A stretch of 64,000 bases of DNA from Mycolicibacterium tusciae (lineage in GTDB: Bacteria; Actinomycetota; Actinomycetes; Mycobacteriales; Mycobacteriaceae), in contig NZ_MVIM01000006.1 in assembly GCF_002086795.1 (NCBI RefSeq), forward strand, positions 293,879-357,878, read 5' to 3'. Position numbers and translations under genes: made by a program. The notes beneath the pieces were generated by a model, which saw nothing but the letters and a program-made list of their open reading frames with translations, was not told the DNA's origin and ran no database searches. This document shows, in pieces, positions 1 to 8,841 of the stretch (positions are counted from its first letter, which is position 1; every line of letters starts with the position of its first letter).

Positions 1-137
1 ATCCGTCAACAATGACGCCCGCGCCGATCCTACGCCCGCTCGGCGAGGAATGATCCCGCTGACCTGGTTTTCTTCATCTGCGACCAGGTAATTTCCGCGT
101 GTCGTTCGGCTCGGTTATGGTGTGCAAACTAGGATAA

Positions 138-153
138 TCGAACACGTGTTCGA
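138..153 (+). promoter_or_regulatory. LexA (SOS) box upstream of DUF5131 gene
   Basis: TCGAACACGTGTTCGA is a perfect palindrome and an exact match to the mycobacterial SOS box TCGAAC-N4-GTTCGA. It ends 26 bp before the ATG at 180, where it would cover the promoter, so DNA-damage induction of the downstream gene is expected. Confidence 0.85.
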
Positions 154-179
154 TATGTTGTGAGATTAGGGTGTGAACG

Positions 180-926
180 ATGGCTGATCGATCTGCAATC
201 GAATGGACCGAGGCGACGTGGAATCCGGTCACCGGCTGCGACCGCGTATCCGCGGGCTGCGACCATTGCTATGCGATGACGCTCGCCAAACGGCTAAAAG
301 CCATGGGTTCAGCCAAGTACCAGAATGACGGTGATCCTCGGACATCTGGCCCCGGCTTCGGTGTGACGACCCACCCGCAGGCCCTCGACGAACCTTATCG
401 GTGGCGCCAATCCCGCGTGGTGTTCGTGAACTCGATGTCGGACCTCTTTCACGCCCGCGTGCCAACCAGCTTCATCCGCGATGTCTTCGACGTGTGCCGC
501 GACACGCCGCGTCACACGTATCAAGTCTTAACTAAACGGAGTTTGCGACTGCGCAGAGTGGCCGAAAAGCTGGACTGGCCAAGCAATCTCTGGATGGGCG
601 TCTCCGTCGAGAATGCCGTCGCGCTGCCTCGCGTAGACCATCTACGCGAAGTTCCAGCCGCAGTGCGGTTCCTATCCTGCGAGCCGCTCATCGGCCCACT
701 CGACGGCATCACGCTCGACGGCATCCACTGGGTGATCGCGGGTGGTGAATCAGGACCCAAATACCGCCCAATGGACATCAATTGGGCACGGGGCATTCGC
801 AACGCCTGTGCGGAGGCAGATGTCGCGTTCTTCTTCAAGCAGTGGGGCGGCCGCACACCGAAGGCGCTTGGCCGAGAACTCGACGGTCAACTCTGGGACG
901 AGATGCCCTTAGCCGCAACGGTCTAA
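180..926 (+). CDS. DUF5131 / phage Gp37-Gp68 family protein with three-Cys motif
   Basis: The 248-residue protein matches the DUF5131 (phage Gp37/Gp68) family of unknown biochemical function. Near the N-terminus, Cys20, Cys27 and Cys30 form a Cx6Cx2C motif followed by Tyr-Ala, the three-Cys motif for which partner proteins of the TcmP family are named. Cysteines so placed could bind zinc or an iron-sulfur cluster, but that is inference. The protein is full length, ending in the Phe-Phe-Lys-Gln-Trp-Gly-Gly block normal for the family. Its stop overlaps by 4 bp the stop of the convergent TcmP gene. The promoter carries a perfect LexA box at 138-153, so expression is probably part of the SOS response. 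The ATG at 180 is the only start that fits the conserved N-terminus. Confidence 0.85.
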   Translation: MADRSAIEWTEATWNPVTGCDRVSAGCDHCYAMTLAKRLKAMGSAKYQNDGDPRTSGPGFGVTTHPQALDEPYRWRQSRVVFVNSMSDLFHARVPTSFIRDVFDVCRDTPRHTYQVLTKRSLRLRRVAEKLDWPSNLWMGVSVENAVALPRVDHLREVPAAVRFLSCEPLIGPLDGITLDGIHWVIAGGESGPKYRPMDINWARGIRNACAEADVAFFFKQWGGRTPKALGRELDGQLWDEMPLAATV

Positions 927-2074
927 GTCACTGCCCTTCGGAGGATGTGCTGATGTGGCTTGGCCGTCTTGGTTACGTGTTCGATCTCGCCCGCCTTCAC
1001 TAGCGCGCGAACCGCGGCGGTATATGCGGTCTCTTTGGCCTCTCCATATAGGTCGCCGAACACGTCCGTCACGTGATCGACCACCTTTTTCGGTTGGCCG
1101 TCAGCGGTCAGCCGACGCAGGTTGTCGGTGATGTGAGCGATTGCTTGGGAGTGCTCGTGCTGGAGTTGGTCTGCCACGGAGTCGAACAACATGCCTTCTA
1201 GCTCGTCGGGGTCCGGGCCGAGGAACTCGATCCACTTCTCGCGGGCCTTAGCGCCGGCAGCGCCGAAGACCCAAAAGCCGTAGGTCGCCTGTGTAAGGAA
1301 TATCAGGAAGTAGACAGGCTGGTGGTGGACTTGCCGACGGACCGGCGCGACGACAAGTCCGTATGCGGTTCCTTTGGTGAGGCGCCTGGCGTATTCAACG
1401 GCCACATCGTGGGCCGCCGACTCCCAGTCCTGCCCACCAGAAGCCAGGTGGGATTGCAACGCCACGTCGCGCCACCACTCGCCTCCGCACACAGCGTCAG
1501 CCTTCGCGACTCCGCCGAGGTCGAGCAGGCCCTTTTTGAATTGGCCACCGGCTCGCCGGATCAGATCGGCGTTGAAGTTCAGCAAGACCTCGGTCCGCGG
1601 CCAGGAGCCCCGCGTGCGGAGGATGTCCTTGATGGAATCCATCGGTAGCACGGCACCGCAGGGGTCAAGGAAGACGAAAAAACTTGCACCATTTGCTAAC
1701 TGGAGTGCGTCTCCGATGTGACCCCCGCAGTCGCCCTGGTAGCTGTCGATGTGAATATCTCGGGAGCGGTACTCGTCGGCCACTGCGTCGAGGGACCCGA
1801 AGTCCTTAGGGTTCTTCTCGACCAAGAGAAGATCGATCTGGGTGGTTGCCTTGACCTTCTGAGCGGCGAGCATCATGTGCTCGGCGGAACCTGCTTCACC
1901 AGTGTCGAAGCGCCCGCGGCCAGCGAATCCATCAAACAGCACAGCACGCTTCGGCTTGAGCGTGCTCGCCGTCATAGTCGCGAACCTGATGACGTATTGC
2001 TCAAGAATCGCATGCTTGTATACCGACTGCGGCCGAGGGCTTTCGAGCAGCCCGGCGTCTGTTCCGGTAGGCAT
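923..2074 (-). CDS. tcmP: Three-Cys-motif partner protein TcmP
   Basis: This 383-residue protein fits the three-Cys-motif partner family, which is regularly encoded beside DUF5131 proteins. Around residues 44-56 a Leu-Phe-Asp-Gly-Phe-Ala-Gly-Arg-Gly block resembles the SAM-binding loop of class I methyltransferases, and around residue 135 Phe-Leu-Asp-Pro-Cys resembles a methyltransferase D/NPPY-like site. The true activity of the family is not established. The gene converges on the DUF5131 gene, their 3' ends overlapping by 4 bp. A near-consensus LexA box lies 49 bp upstream at 2123-2138, so both members of the pair appear DNA-damage inducible from separate promoters. Confidence 0.82.
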   Translation of the reverse strand: MPTGTDAGLLESPRPQSVYKHAILEQYVIRFATMTASTLKPKRAVLFDGFAGRGRFDTGEAGSAEHMMLAAQKVKATTQIDLLLVEKNPKDFGSLDAVADEYRSRDIHIDSYQGDCGGHIGDALQLANGASFFVFLDPCGAVLPMDSIKDILRTRGSWPRTEVLLNFNADLIRRAGGQFKKGLLDLGGVAKADAVCGGEWWRDVALQSHLASGGQDWESAAHDVAVEYARRLTKGTAYGLVVAPVRRQVHHQPVYFLIFLTQATYGFWVFGAAGAKAREKWIEFLGPDPDELEGMLFDSVADQLQHEHSQAIAHITDNLRRLTADGQPKKVVDHVTDVFGDLYGEAKETAYTAAVRALVKAGEIEHVTKTAKPHQHILRRAVT

Positions 2075-2122
2075 GGTCTGTCCGCTACTCGTCGCGGGCG
2101 CGCTTCGCGCGGTTTCTCGTAC

Positions 2123-2138
2123 CGGAACACATGTTCGA
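2123..2138 (-). promoter_or_regulatory. LexA-like box upstream of tcmP
   Basis: Read toward tcmP the site is TCGAACATGTGTTCCG: the first half is perfect TCGAAC and the second has 4 of 6 bases of GTTCGA, with the correct N4 spacer. It sits 49 bp before the tcmP start and mirrors the perfect box in front of the convergent DUF5131 gene. Confidence 0.6.
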
Positions 2139-2204
2139 TATTCTACCGCCGGGACCGGACAACCAAGCGGAGTGGAAGGCCGCTGGACGAAGACGTGATA
2201 GACA

Positions 2205-2250
2205 ACAAAACGCCCCCGGTCACCACATGCACGGTGATGGCCGGGGCGCC
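2205..2250 (-). terminator. Rho-independent terminator after the small gene at 2278-2575
   Basis: Inverted arms at 2211-2224 and 2233-2248 form a G+C-rich hairpin. On the minus strand it is followed by a TTTT run (2207-2210). It lies about 30 bp beyond the stop at 2278 and also separates this gene from the tcmP promoter. Confidence 0.55.
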
Positions 2251-2277
2251 CTGCCGTTGGTCAACGCCTACGCGGGC

Positions 2278-2575
2278 TCAATCCGTGCGGCTCAAGCCGT
2301 CGAGTTCGTCGGCGGCGGCGAGTGCGGCCGATGCGAGCGCCCGCAGCTCGCTCGACTGCACCGGCTGGCGCCGACCCTCGTCGATGATTGCGGCCTGTCG
2401 CAAGGGTGCCGTCGGACTGCTGCCGTCCCGCGAGCTGAATACGGATGCCAGCGGCGCGACGCTCCGTCCCTCCGAAGTAGCGCACGGGGTGGCCCTCGTC
2501 GAGTGGGTCGACCCACTCGGTGAGTCCTGGCGCGTCGGCGGGGCCGTCGACTGCGGGCGGTTTGGCGTTGGACAT
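2278..2575 (-). pseudogene. Frameshifted small mycobacterial hypothetical protein
   Basis: The first half (from ATG 2575, with an AGAAAGG ribosome site upstream) reads a conserved-looking protein through Arg-Ala-Ala-Gly-Ile-Arg-Ile-Gln-Leu-Ala-Gly. After Ser-Asp-Gly-Thr-Leu the sensible continuation lies in another frame: an Ala-rich helix with Leu-Arg-Ala-Leu-Ala-Ser-Ala-Ala-Leu, ending at the stop 2278-2280. One extra base in the GGG run at 2404-2406 explains the shift. Restored, the product is about 98 residues, like short mycobacterial phage/plasmid-type proteins of unknown function. It is either a true one-base frameshift or a sequence error. Confidence 0.6.
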
Positions 2576-2636
2576 CGGCTAGCGAACCTTTCTGTAGCTA
2601 GCTGGCTGCCAGACTGCTCAAGTCATATTGAGGTCA

Positions 2637-2657
2637 CGAGTACCGATTTCGTACTCG
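2637..2657. repeat. Inverted repeat, possible operator
   Basis: CGAGTAC and GTACTCG are perfect 7-bp arms separated by 7 bp, about 60 bp upstream of the small frameshifted gene starting at 2575. The position suits an operator or promoter dyad, but no known regulator motif is recognised. Confidence 0.35.
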
Positions 2658-2916
2658 ATACAACTTTTGCCCTGCATAGAACGTGTTGCGCGATAATGGG
2701 ATTGAACCAGCTGCCGCATTGGCCACGGTGCATCCGCATGAATAACCGCTAATATCCACCAATCTGGGCGGTCCCCCTCGCCTATATCAGTGGGTCGGCA
2801 AGCCGCCAATGAAAGGCAAGGCAGTCCGTTTACCATGTCTCCCCGGTCAAGCTAGACGACGAGCGTGACCGCCTCCGTCGGAATGCTATCGGCGACCCTG
2901 GGCTAAGCGAGGGGTT
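2658..2916. other. Stretch without a supported gene
   Basis: No convincing coding sequence. A short plus-strand frame ending in TGA at 2918-2920 overlaps the ATG at 2917 of the next small ORF, which may mean both are remnants of one translated region. Confidence 0.3.
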
Positions 2917-3111
2917 ATGAATTCGATTCGTGTGCCATTCTCAAACTTGTACTTCTGGTCGAATCCTGTTGCTTACAAGGATCTTCCGGCTCTCATGGAT
3001 AATCTCTATTATCCATCAAATGCGGCTCGTGCGGTTGGCGGCGAACTCGTGATCGATAAGTTCCGCACCGCGCCGATAACGTCGCCCTCCCGTCTGCCAC
3101 GTGCGCGTTGA
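2917..3111 (+). CDS. Small hypothetical ORF of unknown function
   Basis: This is a 64-residue open frame with a GAGGGG ribosome-site-like sequence just before ATG 2917, and its start overlaps an upstream in-frame stop as ATGA. The product is not recognised. It carries inside it a striking inverted repeat (2995-3016), so the region may be a recombination or regulatory site rather than a real gene. Codon use is ordinary. It could be a truncated 5' fragment. Confidence 0.25.
   Translation: MNSIRVPFSNLYFWSNPVAYKDLPALMDNLYYPSNAARAVGGELVIDKFRTAPITSPSRLPRAR
2995..3016. repeat. 22-bp palindrome, twin of the one at 57681-57702
   Basis: Perfect 9-bp arms ATGGATAAT / ATTATCCAT around CTCT. A second palindrome with arms ATGGATAAC / GTTATCCAT around ATTC lies at 57681-57702. 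Arms and 4-bp spacing are shared while flanks differ, which suggests two copies of one protein-binding or recombination site. Confidence 0.6.
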
Positions 3112-3327
3112 TGCCAGCGCGGCGCCGAGCCGACTGCGCCACAACAACGGCGATGGTGGTTCTGCTCGCCCGAATGCGCCCAGCGATTCGCCGCAGCACC
3201 AACTCAACACACGCGCGGGCCCGAAGATCGGCGGCTGTAGCGTTGCCCGCTTCGATGCGGCTTTGCGAAGAAACTTGCTGCTCAACGCATTTGGGTGCTG
3301 GCGGGCCTGAGGGGCGTCGCGCCGCGG

Positions 3328-3628
3328 TTAGTGATCGTAGGGCCATCTGCCGTCGGCGATTGGGGATTGGGGGTCAAATCGAAAGCGAGCCTCGTCGGGG
3401 TTGGTGCCCAGTGCTCGAACGATCTCGGTCCAGCCGTGGCCGTTGGCGCGGGCGTCGTGGACCAGGTGGGGCAACCATCTTTCGGCTTGCTCGATGAGAC
3501 TGGCGATCAGCGCGATGCTGGCCAGGTCATCGCCGAGCCAGACTCCCCGGCGATCGGCCAGCGCGGCGACGGCGTCGTCGATGAGGGTCGTAGGTGTCCT
3601 CGCCGCTGCGCGGATCCGGAGTGATCAC
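3328..3628 (-). pseudogene. Frameshifted conserved mycobacterial small protein
   Basis: From GTG 3628 the frame reads a typical start (Val-Ile-Thr-Pro-Asp-Pro-Arg-Ser-Gly-Glu-Asp-Thr-Tyr-Asp). The continuation (Leu-Ile-Asp-Asp-Ala-Val-Ala-Ala-Leu-Ala-Asp-Arg-Arg-Gly) is one base out of frame and runs through a helical region with Trp-Thr-Glu-Ile-Val to Trp-Pro-Tyr-Asp-His and the stop at 3328. One extra base in the GGG run at 3585-3587 accounts for the break. Restored length is about 99 residues. I recall similar short proteins from mycobacterial genomes, function unknown. Either decay or a sequence error; the pattern recurs in other small genes of this window. Confidence 0.6.
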
Positions 3629-3845
3629 CGTTTCACGGCACGTGCAGCGGGCAGCACGACACTGATGTCGCGGTACCGTAAACAAGCTCGTCGATGTCAC
3701 GGTTGCCTGACATCGAAGCCGGTGAAGTGCGCAAGCAAGCTCCCATCGCACTTTTCCGATATCGCTGTTATGCGGTGTACCAACGGGATTAGTCAGCCCA
3801 AAACTGTGGACCAATGTCTGGTATCCATGAACCGTTTCTGCTACT

Positions 3846-6191
3846 TCAAATGACAGCTTGGTTCGGGGCCCCTGGTGCTGTTGCCTCGGTGTTCACTGCG
3901 GATGAGGGTTGATGGGAGGCGTGGCTGGCGAAGCGGCGCAGGCGCAGACTGTTGCTGACCACGAAAACGGAGCTGAACGCCATTGCGGCGCCGGCGATGA
4001 GCGGGTTGAGCAACCCGAGTGCGGCCAGCGGCAGGGCGGCGATGTTGTAGGCGAACGCCCAGAACAGATTCCCCTTGATCGTCTTGAGCGTCGAGCGGGA
4101 CAGCCGGATGGCATCTGCGCCGGCGCGAAGATCACCGCCGACCAATGTCAGGTCAGAGGCCTCGATGGCGACGTCGGTGCCTGTGCCCATGGCTAGGCCC
4201 AGATCGGCCTGCACCAGTGCGGCGGCGTCGTTGACTCCGTCGCCGACCATGGCGACAGTGCGCCCCTGCGCTTGCAGGTCTTTCACCGCATCGAGCTTGT
4301 CGGCTGGTAGCACCTCGGCGATCACATCTCGCGGGTCGATGCCGACCCGCGCGGCCACCGCGTGTGCGGCGCGCCGGTTGTCCCCGGTCAACAGAACCGG
4401 GCGCAAACCAAGCCGGCGGAACTGGCCGACCGCGGCAGCCGAGGTGGACTTTATTGTGTCGGCGACGACAATCACTCCGCGGATCGCCCCGTCCCAGCCC
4501 ACCCAGACCGGGGTCTGGCCCAGTGTTTCGGCTTGCTCCGCGGCGTCGACGAGGATGTCGGGGGCGGTCAGCGACCACTGTTCCGTAAGGCAGCCGCGGC
4601 GCCCGACCAACATGGCGTGCCCAGCGACGACGCCACTGACACCCAATCCGTCGTGGTTGGTGAACCCGTCGACAGACGGCAGCGCGTCACCGTTGGCAGC
4701 GGCACTCGCAACGATCGCTTGGGCGATCGGGTGTTGCGAAGCGTTCTCCAAGGCCCCGGCAAGTGTCAGCACCTGCGCGGCGTCCTCGCCGACACCCGGG
4801 TACACGGCGATCAGGCTCATCCGGCCGGTGGTGACGGTGCCGGTCTTGTCCAGCACGATGGTGTCGACGCGGCGAGTCGACTCGAGGACCTGCGGTCCCT
4901 TGATCAAAATACCGAGCTGGGCGCCTCGGCCGGTGCCGACCAGCAGCGCGGTGGGGGTGGCCAGCCCCAGGGCGCACGGGCAGGCGATGATCAGGACGGC
5001 GACGGCGGCGGTAAACGCCGCCGCCGTGTGCCCGGCCAGCAGCCACACACCCATGGTGATCAGGGACAACGCTATGACGATCGGGACGAAGATCGCCGAG
5101 ACCCGGTCAGCCAAGCGCTGCACAGGGGCCTTTCCGTTCTGGGCGTCGGCGACCAGTCGCGCCATCCGCGCCAGCTGGGTGTCGGCGCCGATCCGGGTGG
5201 CGCGCACCAACAATCGTCCGCCGACGTTGACGGTCGCCCCGATGACCCGATCTCCCGGTCGCACCTCGATTGGCACCGATTCCCCGGTGAGCATCGAGGC
5301 GTCCACCGCCGAAGCGCCCTCGGTGACAACACCGTCGGTCGCAACCTTCTCCCCCGGACGCACGACGAAGATATCCCCCAAGGCCAACTGGGCAGTGGGG
5401 ATCCGGGTCTCGGCGCCGCCTCGCAACACCGCGACATCCTTGGCCCCCATGTCCATCAGCGCCCGCAGCGCCGCACCCGAACGCGTCTTCGCGCGTGCCT
5501 CGAAATAACGCCCGGCCAAGATGAACACGGTGAGCGCGGAGGCGACCTCAAGGTAGATGTGGTCGGCGCCCCCGCCCGTGGCCGGGAACAGGCTGAACGT
5601 CATCCGCATGCCGGGCATGCCGGCATGTCCCAGGAACAGTGCCCACAGCGACCACAGATAGGCTGCAGTGACACCCAGTGAGATCAGCGTGTCCATGGTG
5701 GCCCCGCCGTGGCGGGCGTTGACCCAGGCCGCCTGATGAAACGGTAACGCTCCCCAGACCACGACGGGCGAGGCCAAGGTCAGAGCGAGCCATTGCCAGT
5801 TCGTGAACTGCAGCGGCGGAATCATCGACAGGACCACGACCGGCACGGTCAACACCAGCGAGATCAGCAGTCGGGTCCGCAACGAGGCGGCCTCGTCGGA
5901 TTCTGCTGCCGTGGTTTCGACGTCTTCACCGCCGGCGGCCACCGAGGGTGGCGGTGCGGCGGCGGTGTAGCCGGCGGCCGCCACAGCGGCGATCAGTTGT
6001 GCGGTGTCGATCGATCCGCGATAGGTGACTTTGGCCTTTTCGGTGGCGTAGTTGACGCTGGCGCTGATCCCGTCGAGCTTGTTCAGCTTCTTCTCGATCC
6101 GGGCGGCACACGAAGCGCAGGTCATCCCGCCGATCGACAACTCGACGCTGAGCGGCTCATCGAGCGCGGCCGCGTGATCGGTGGTGCTCAC
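3846..6191 (-). CDS. Copper-exporting P1B-type ATPase (CopA/CtpA-like)
   Basis: A 781-residue P-type ATPase that should pump Cu(I) from cytoplasm to periplasm. An N-terminal heavy-metal domain carries Gly-Met-Thr-Cys-Ala-Ser-Cys (Cys25, Cys28). Membrane helices follow, then the actuator TGES loop, the metal-site CPC at 404-406 ([10 protein letters not shown]), the phosphorylated Asp448 in DKTGT, and GDGVND in the hinge. All hallmark residues are present. GTG 6191 is chosen because an AGGAG ribosome site lies 8 bp upstream; an upstream extension in frame lacks family likeness. It is the last gene of a csoR - HMA chaperone - ATPase operon whose promoter carries two CsoR operators (6952-6993). 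Closest in plan to mycobacterial CtpA/CtpB with a CxxC domain, not to CtpV. Confidence 0.93.
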   Translation of the reverse strand: MSTTDHAAALDEPLSVELSIGGMTCASCAARIEKKLNKLDGISASVNYATEKAKVTYRGSIDTAQLIAAVAAAGYTAAAPPPSVAAGGEDVETTAAESDEAASLRTRLLISLVLTVPVVVLSMIPPLQFTNWQWLALTLASPVVVWGALPFHQAAWVNARHGGATMDTLISLGVTAAYLWSLWALFLGHAGMPGMRMTFSLFPATGGGADHIYLEVASALTVFILAGRYFEARAKTRSGAALRALMDMGAKDVAVLRGGAETRIPTAQLALGDIFVVRPGEKVATDGVVTEGASAVDASMLTGESVPIEVRPGDRVIGATVNVGGRLLVRATRIGADTQLARMARLVADAQNGKAPVQRLADRVSAIFVPIVIALSLITMGVWLLAGHTAAAFTAAVAVLIIACPCALGLATPTALLVGTGRGAQLGILIKGPQVLESTRRVDTIVLDKTGTVTTGRMSLIAVYPGVGEDAAQVLTLAGALENASQHPIAQAIVASAAANGDALPSVDGFTNHDGLGVSGVVAGHAMLVGRRGCLTEQWSLTAPDILVDAAEQAETLGQTPVWVGWDGAIRGVIVVADTIKSTSAAAVGQFRRLGLRPVLLTGDNRRAAHAVAARVGIDPRDVIAEVLPADKLDAVKDLQAQGRTVAMVGDGVNDAAALVQADLGLAMGTGTDVAIEASDLTLVGGDLRAGADAIRLSRSTLKTIKGNLFWAFAYNIAALPLAALGLLNPLIAGAAMAFSSVFVVSNSLRLRRFASHASHQPSSAVNTEATAPGAPNQAVI

Positions 6192-6243
6192 GTGCTGTTG
6201 TCTCCTACAGCCGACCCGCTTGCGGAGCGCGGTGCGGTGTTGG

Positions 6244-6642
6244 TTAGGAAGTGGCCAGGTGGTAGTCGCCGGCCTCGTGCAGCGCGGCGTGCACCTCATC
6301 GGTGTCGAGCGGGGTGTCGCTGGTGATGGTGACTGTCGAGGTGCCTGCGGGCACCAGCTCCACGCTCACACCGGTGACGCCGGGCAATGCGGTGAGTTCG
6401 TCGGTGACCGCGCCGACGCAGTGACCGCAGGTCATCCCGGTGACGGGGTAGCTGGCGGTGGTGGTACTCATGTCGTTCTCCTGCACGGGTGTGGTTGGGA
6501 TGGATAGAGCAGTCTGTTGCCGCCCGCAGCAACCGCATCCGGCGGTTGCGGGCTCGGCCAGTGGCACCGAGGAGGTGAGATTCGGTTTCATCGGCTCATT
6601 TCGTCGGTAATAGGGGTCGTTCAGTAGGTGGGGTCTGTTCAT
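6244..6642 (-). CDS. CopZ-like heavy-metal-associated domain protein
   Basis: The C-terminal 75 residues form a ferredoxin-like HMA domain with Gly-Met-Thr-Cys-Gly-His-Cys (Cys72 and Cys75 in the 132-residue reading), a cytosolic copper chaperone expected to hand Cu(I) to the downstream ATPase. Two starts are plausible. ATG 6642 overlaps the csoR stop (ATGA), giving translational coupling and an N-terminal leader with Cys-Gly-Cys-Cys. ATG 6471 has a strong AGGAG six bases upstream and gives a standard 75-residue chaperone. The leader may therefore be a real metal-binding extension or an upstream coupled peptide. Operon position is between csoR and the ATPase. Confidence 0.85.
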   Translation of the reverse strand: MNRPHLLNDPYYRRNEPMKPNLTSSVPLAEPATAGCGCCGRQQTALSIPTTPVQENDMSTTTASYPVTGMTCGHCVGAVTDELTALPGVTGVSVELVPAGTSTVTITSDTPLDTDEVHAALHEAGDYHLATS

Positions 6643-6932
6643 GAGCGCACGAGACGGGCGATGGCCGCGGAAGCGTCGGTGAGCCGCTGCTGGGCCGCAT
6701 CGCCGCCTTCCTGGACGGCGTGGCTGACGCAGTGGTTCAGATGTTCGTCGAGCAGCATCAACGCCACCGATTGCAGCGCCTTGGTGGCAGCCGAGATCTG
6801 GGTGAGTATGTCAACGCAGTAGGCGTCTTCCTCGATCATCCTCGCCACACCGCGCACCTGACCCTCTATGCGGCGCAACCGCTGCAAATAGCCGTCTTTG
6901 GACTGCAGGTAACCGGGCGCCGTCGTGTCCAC
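6639..6932 (-). CDS. csoR: CsoR-family copper-sensing repressor
   Basis: The 97-residue all-helical repressor has the Cu(I) ligands of CsoR in the right spacing: Cys39, His64 and Cys68. It should bind its operator in the apo form and release it on Cu(I) binding. GTG 6932 is preferred because AGGAG lies 8 bp upstream; GTG 6950 would add six residues. Two operator palindromes (6952-6966 and 6977-6993) sit immediately upstream, so the gene autoregulates the csoR - HMA - ATPase operon. Its stop overlaps the next ATG. Confidence 0.9.
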   Translation of the reverse strand: MDTTAPGYLQSKDGYLQRLRRIEGQVRGVARMIEEDAYCVDILTQISAATKALQSVALMLLDEHLNHCVSHAVQEGGDAAQQRLTDASAAIARLVRS

Positions 6933-6951
6933 GACTAGGACTCCTCTCACT

Positions 6952-6993
6952 TACCCCATGGGGGTATTTGCGTACTATACCCCTCGGGGGTAT
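6952..6993 (-). promoter_or_regulatory. Two CsoR operators
   Basis: TACCCCATGGGGGTA (6952-6966) and ATACCCCTCGGGGGTAT (6977-6993) are G/C-tract palindromes with TA flanks, the form of CsoR-type operators. Their centres are 26 bp apart, directly before the csoR start, suggesting two tetramers and tight repression. Confidence 0.8.
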
Positions 6994-7192
6994 GCAAGTG
7001 TCAAGAGGATGGGAAACGGATTCGAGACCCTCGGCGTCAGAATCGTCCGTCCGCGCAGCGAACTGCGTGATCTCCATTTGGCGGGGTTGTCAACTCGCGC
7101 AGCGGCCGTGTTCGGTCACCAGGCGGTTGCAAAGGGCATTAATGCGCGAACTGGGTTCGGCCGTCGGCACGCGAAGGGTAGCCAGACCGGTG

Positions 7193-7633
7193 TCAGTGGT
7201 CATGGTCGAACACGACAAGAGTGTCGGCCAGATTGCCGTCGATAAAATACGCCCGGCACACGAAGGGGTCGTGCAGGGTTCCGCCGACCTCGCTCGGGGC
7301 CTCGACAATGCCTTCCACATTCCGAACGGTGATGCGAGAGTGGTCGACGCCGTAGAGGGGCCCCCCTTCCAACGACGAGAACAAGTCTTTCACCTCCGGA
7401 TCAAGTTGCGTGCTCGTCACGGTGATGTCGGAAAGTCTCGCTGTCGATGGTGACGCTAGCCTCGCGACGACATCACGCTCGCACCGCTCCTGTGCCGCAC
7501 GCGCGGACGCGTTCGCGACTGTCGAGTTGATGAGTCCGAAACCCCGCGTGCTTATGGCGATCACAACCAGGGTTGCACCACATATCGCAGCGGCTGCAAG
7601 AAGCAGCACGCGTGTCCTTCTCTGAGCGGCCAT
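7193..7633 (-). CDS. Secreted or membrane-anchored protein of unknown function
   Basis: This 146-residue protein has a basic start (Met-Ala-Ala-Gln-Arg-Arg), one hydrophobic segment at about 9-27 without a lipobox, then an extracytoplasmic domain with two cysteines and a C-terminal His-Asp-His. The remainder predicts an alpha/beta fold resembling small mycobacterial membrane-anchored proteins. I do not recognise a family. It lies 15 bp upstream of the next gene region, convergent to nothing, between copper cluster 1 and the DUF305 lipoprotein and on the same strand, so a metal-stress role is only guilt by position. The terminal Asp-His-Asp-His could bind metal. Confidence 0.6.
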   Translation of the reverse strand: MAAQRRTRVLLLAAAAICGATLVVIAISTRGFGLINSTVANASARAAQERCERDVVARLASPSTARLSDITVTSTQLDPEVKDLFSSLEGGPLYGVDHSRITVRNVEGIVEAPSEVGGTLHDPFVCRAYFIDGNLADTLVVFDHDH

Positions 7634-7648
7634 GCAGTCCGACTCTGT

Positions 7649-8413
7649 CTACAGCGAGGACAGAATCGACTTCATCGTGTCGATCTCCTTCTGCTGGCTG
7701 CTAGTGATCGACTTGGCCATCTCCACCGCCGCCTGGTACTGGCCGTTCTCGACCTCGTTCTGCGCCATATCGATCGCGCCCTGGTGATGGGCGATCATTT
7801 GTGTGAGAAACAATTTGCTGGCTTCTACGCCTTGCGCGTTCTTCAGGCGGTCCATATCGGCCTGCGACATCATTCCCATACCCGGCATGCTGTTTGCGCC
7901 GGGCGACATCGACCCGCCAGGCATCATCGAGTTGTCGGGCATGCTGCTGGAACCGGGCATGTCACCGTGATGGGCTCCACCGCCGTCACCGGGCGTCCCG
8001 CTAGCGCTGGGCATCGAATGACTTGGCATCCCAGGCATGTTGCTGGAGCCAGGCATGTCCATCCGGGGCATCGTGGTGGGCATCCCCCAGGCACTAAGCC
8101 AGCCCTTGAGTTGTTCGATTTCGGGCATTTGAGCGTCCTTGATTTGCTTGGCAAGGTCGGTGACCCGCGGGTCAATGCCTTGCTTGCCGAGGATTATGTC
8201 GCTCATCTCGATGGCCTGCTGATGATGCGGAATCATGTGCTGGGCGAACATCGCATCGGCGTTGTTGTGTGCTTGAGCCCCGGCGGGCATCGAGGTGGAG
8301 GCTGCGGGCGTCGAAGGCCCCGATTGTTCAGTGGCGGTGTTGCTACAGGCCCCGACAGCGAAAAGTGCACCCACGGCGGCCACCCCCGCCACCACTGTGT
8401 GGATCGATTTCAT
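7649..8413 (-). CDS. DUF305 lipoprotein, Met- and His-rich
   Basis: A 254-residue protein with a signal peptide and lipobox ending at Cys23 (Val-Gly-Ala-Cys). Two DUF305 halves carry the signature HMIPHHQQAIEM near residue 59 and QMIAHHQGAIDMA in the C-terminal half, joined by a Met/Pro/Ser-rich linker with repeated Met-Pro-Gly. DUF305 proteins are linked to copper; Met and His clusters outside the membrane fit Cu(I) buffering. ATG 8413 is chosen for its AAGGAG site 7 bp upstream. An 18-bp motif shared with four other promoters lies at 8516-8533. A second DUF305 lipoprotein sits at 51108-51761 with the same promoter motif. Confidence 0.9.
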   Translation of the reverse strand: MKSIHTVVAGVAAVGALFAVGACSNTATEQSGPSTPAASTSMPAGAQAHNNADAMFAQHMIPHHQQAIEMSDIILGKQGIDPRVTDLAKQIKDAQMPEIEQLKGWLSAWGMPTTMPRMDMPGSSNMPGMPSHSMPSASGTPGDGGGAHHGDMPGSSSMPDNSMMPGGSMSPGANSMPGMGMMSQADMDRLKNAQGVEASKLFLTQMIAHHQGAIDMAQNEVENGQYQAAVEMAKSITSSQQKEIDTMKSILSSL

Positions 8414-8515
8414 TTTAAAAGCTCCTTTTCCTGTCCAGCGCACCGGTCGTCGTCATACCTGTCGTTGGTCATCACAAGTCTCGACGTCTTCGCTCTGGCT
8501 CGGCTAGCGGTTTCT

Positions 8516-8533
8516 TGAAGATTCGGTGAAGGC
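8516..8533 (+). promoter_or_regulatory. Response-regulator-type box 1 (TGAAGATTCGGTGAAGGC)
   Basis: This is one of five copies of an 18-bp motif (others at 45147, 48807, 51830 and 52570). It holds two GAAG/AAAG-type half-sites 11 bp apart, as OmpR-family regulators bind. It is 103 bp upstream of the DUF305 start and on the strand opposite to the gene, as in every other copy. Confidence 0.6.
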
Positions 8534-8841
8534 CGGTCCTGCCAGCGGTCGTGAGTGCATAGCGGCTGCGCGCCGCAGGACATCCTAGCCGCTGGTGGTA
8601 CTTAGGTTCGTCGACTCGCGTGCGAAGCTGCACGCCAGGGCTCGACGGAGTAATCGACGCATCGATGACCCGAGCGAGGGCAAGGTCTCCACCGTGACGA
8701 CCACGAGCGCACGCCCGGCGGCGCACACGTGTAAGCCCTGGCCGCGATCCGCGACGACAACTAGCAGCCCTTTTGGCACTTGCATCTCGATGACGCGCCA
8801 GTATTGGAAGACTCGGTCGCGGTACAAGCAACGTTGTCCGC

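Noticed and set aside
1718..2752. 344-residue plus-strand frame
   Set aside because: Antisense to tcmP and to the frameshifted small gene; composition typical of a shadow frame.
2995..3016. Reading the TTATCCAT arms as DnaA boxes and the site as an origin
   Set aside because: Only one arm pair with a mismatch to TTATCCACA/TTGTCCACA, no box cluster and no A+T-rich stretch or rep gene nearby.
4075..5508. 477-residue open frame on the plus strand
   Set aside because: Antisense to the CopA-type ATPase, whose motifs are complete on the minus strand.
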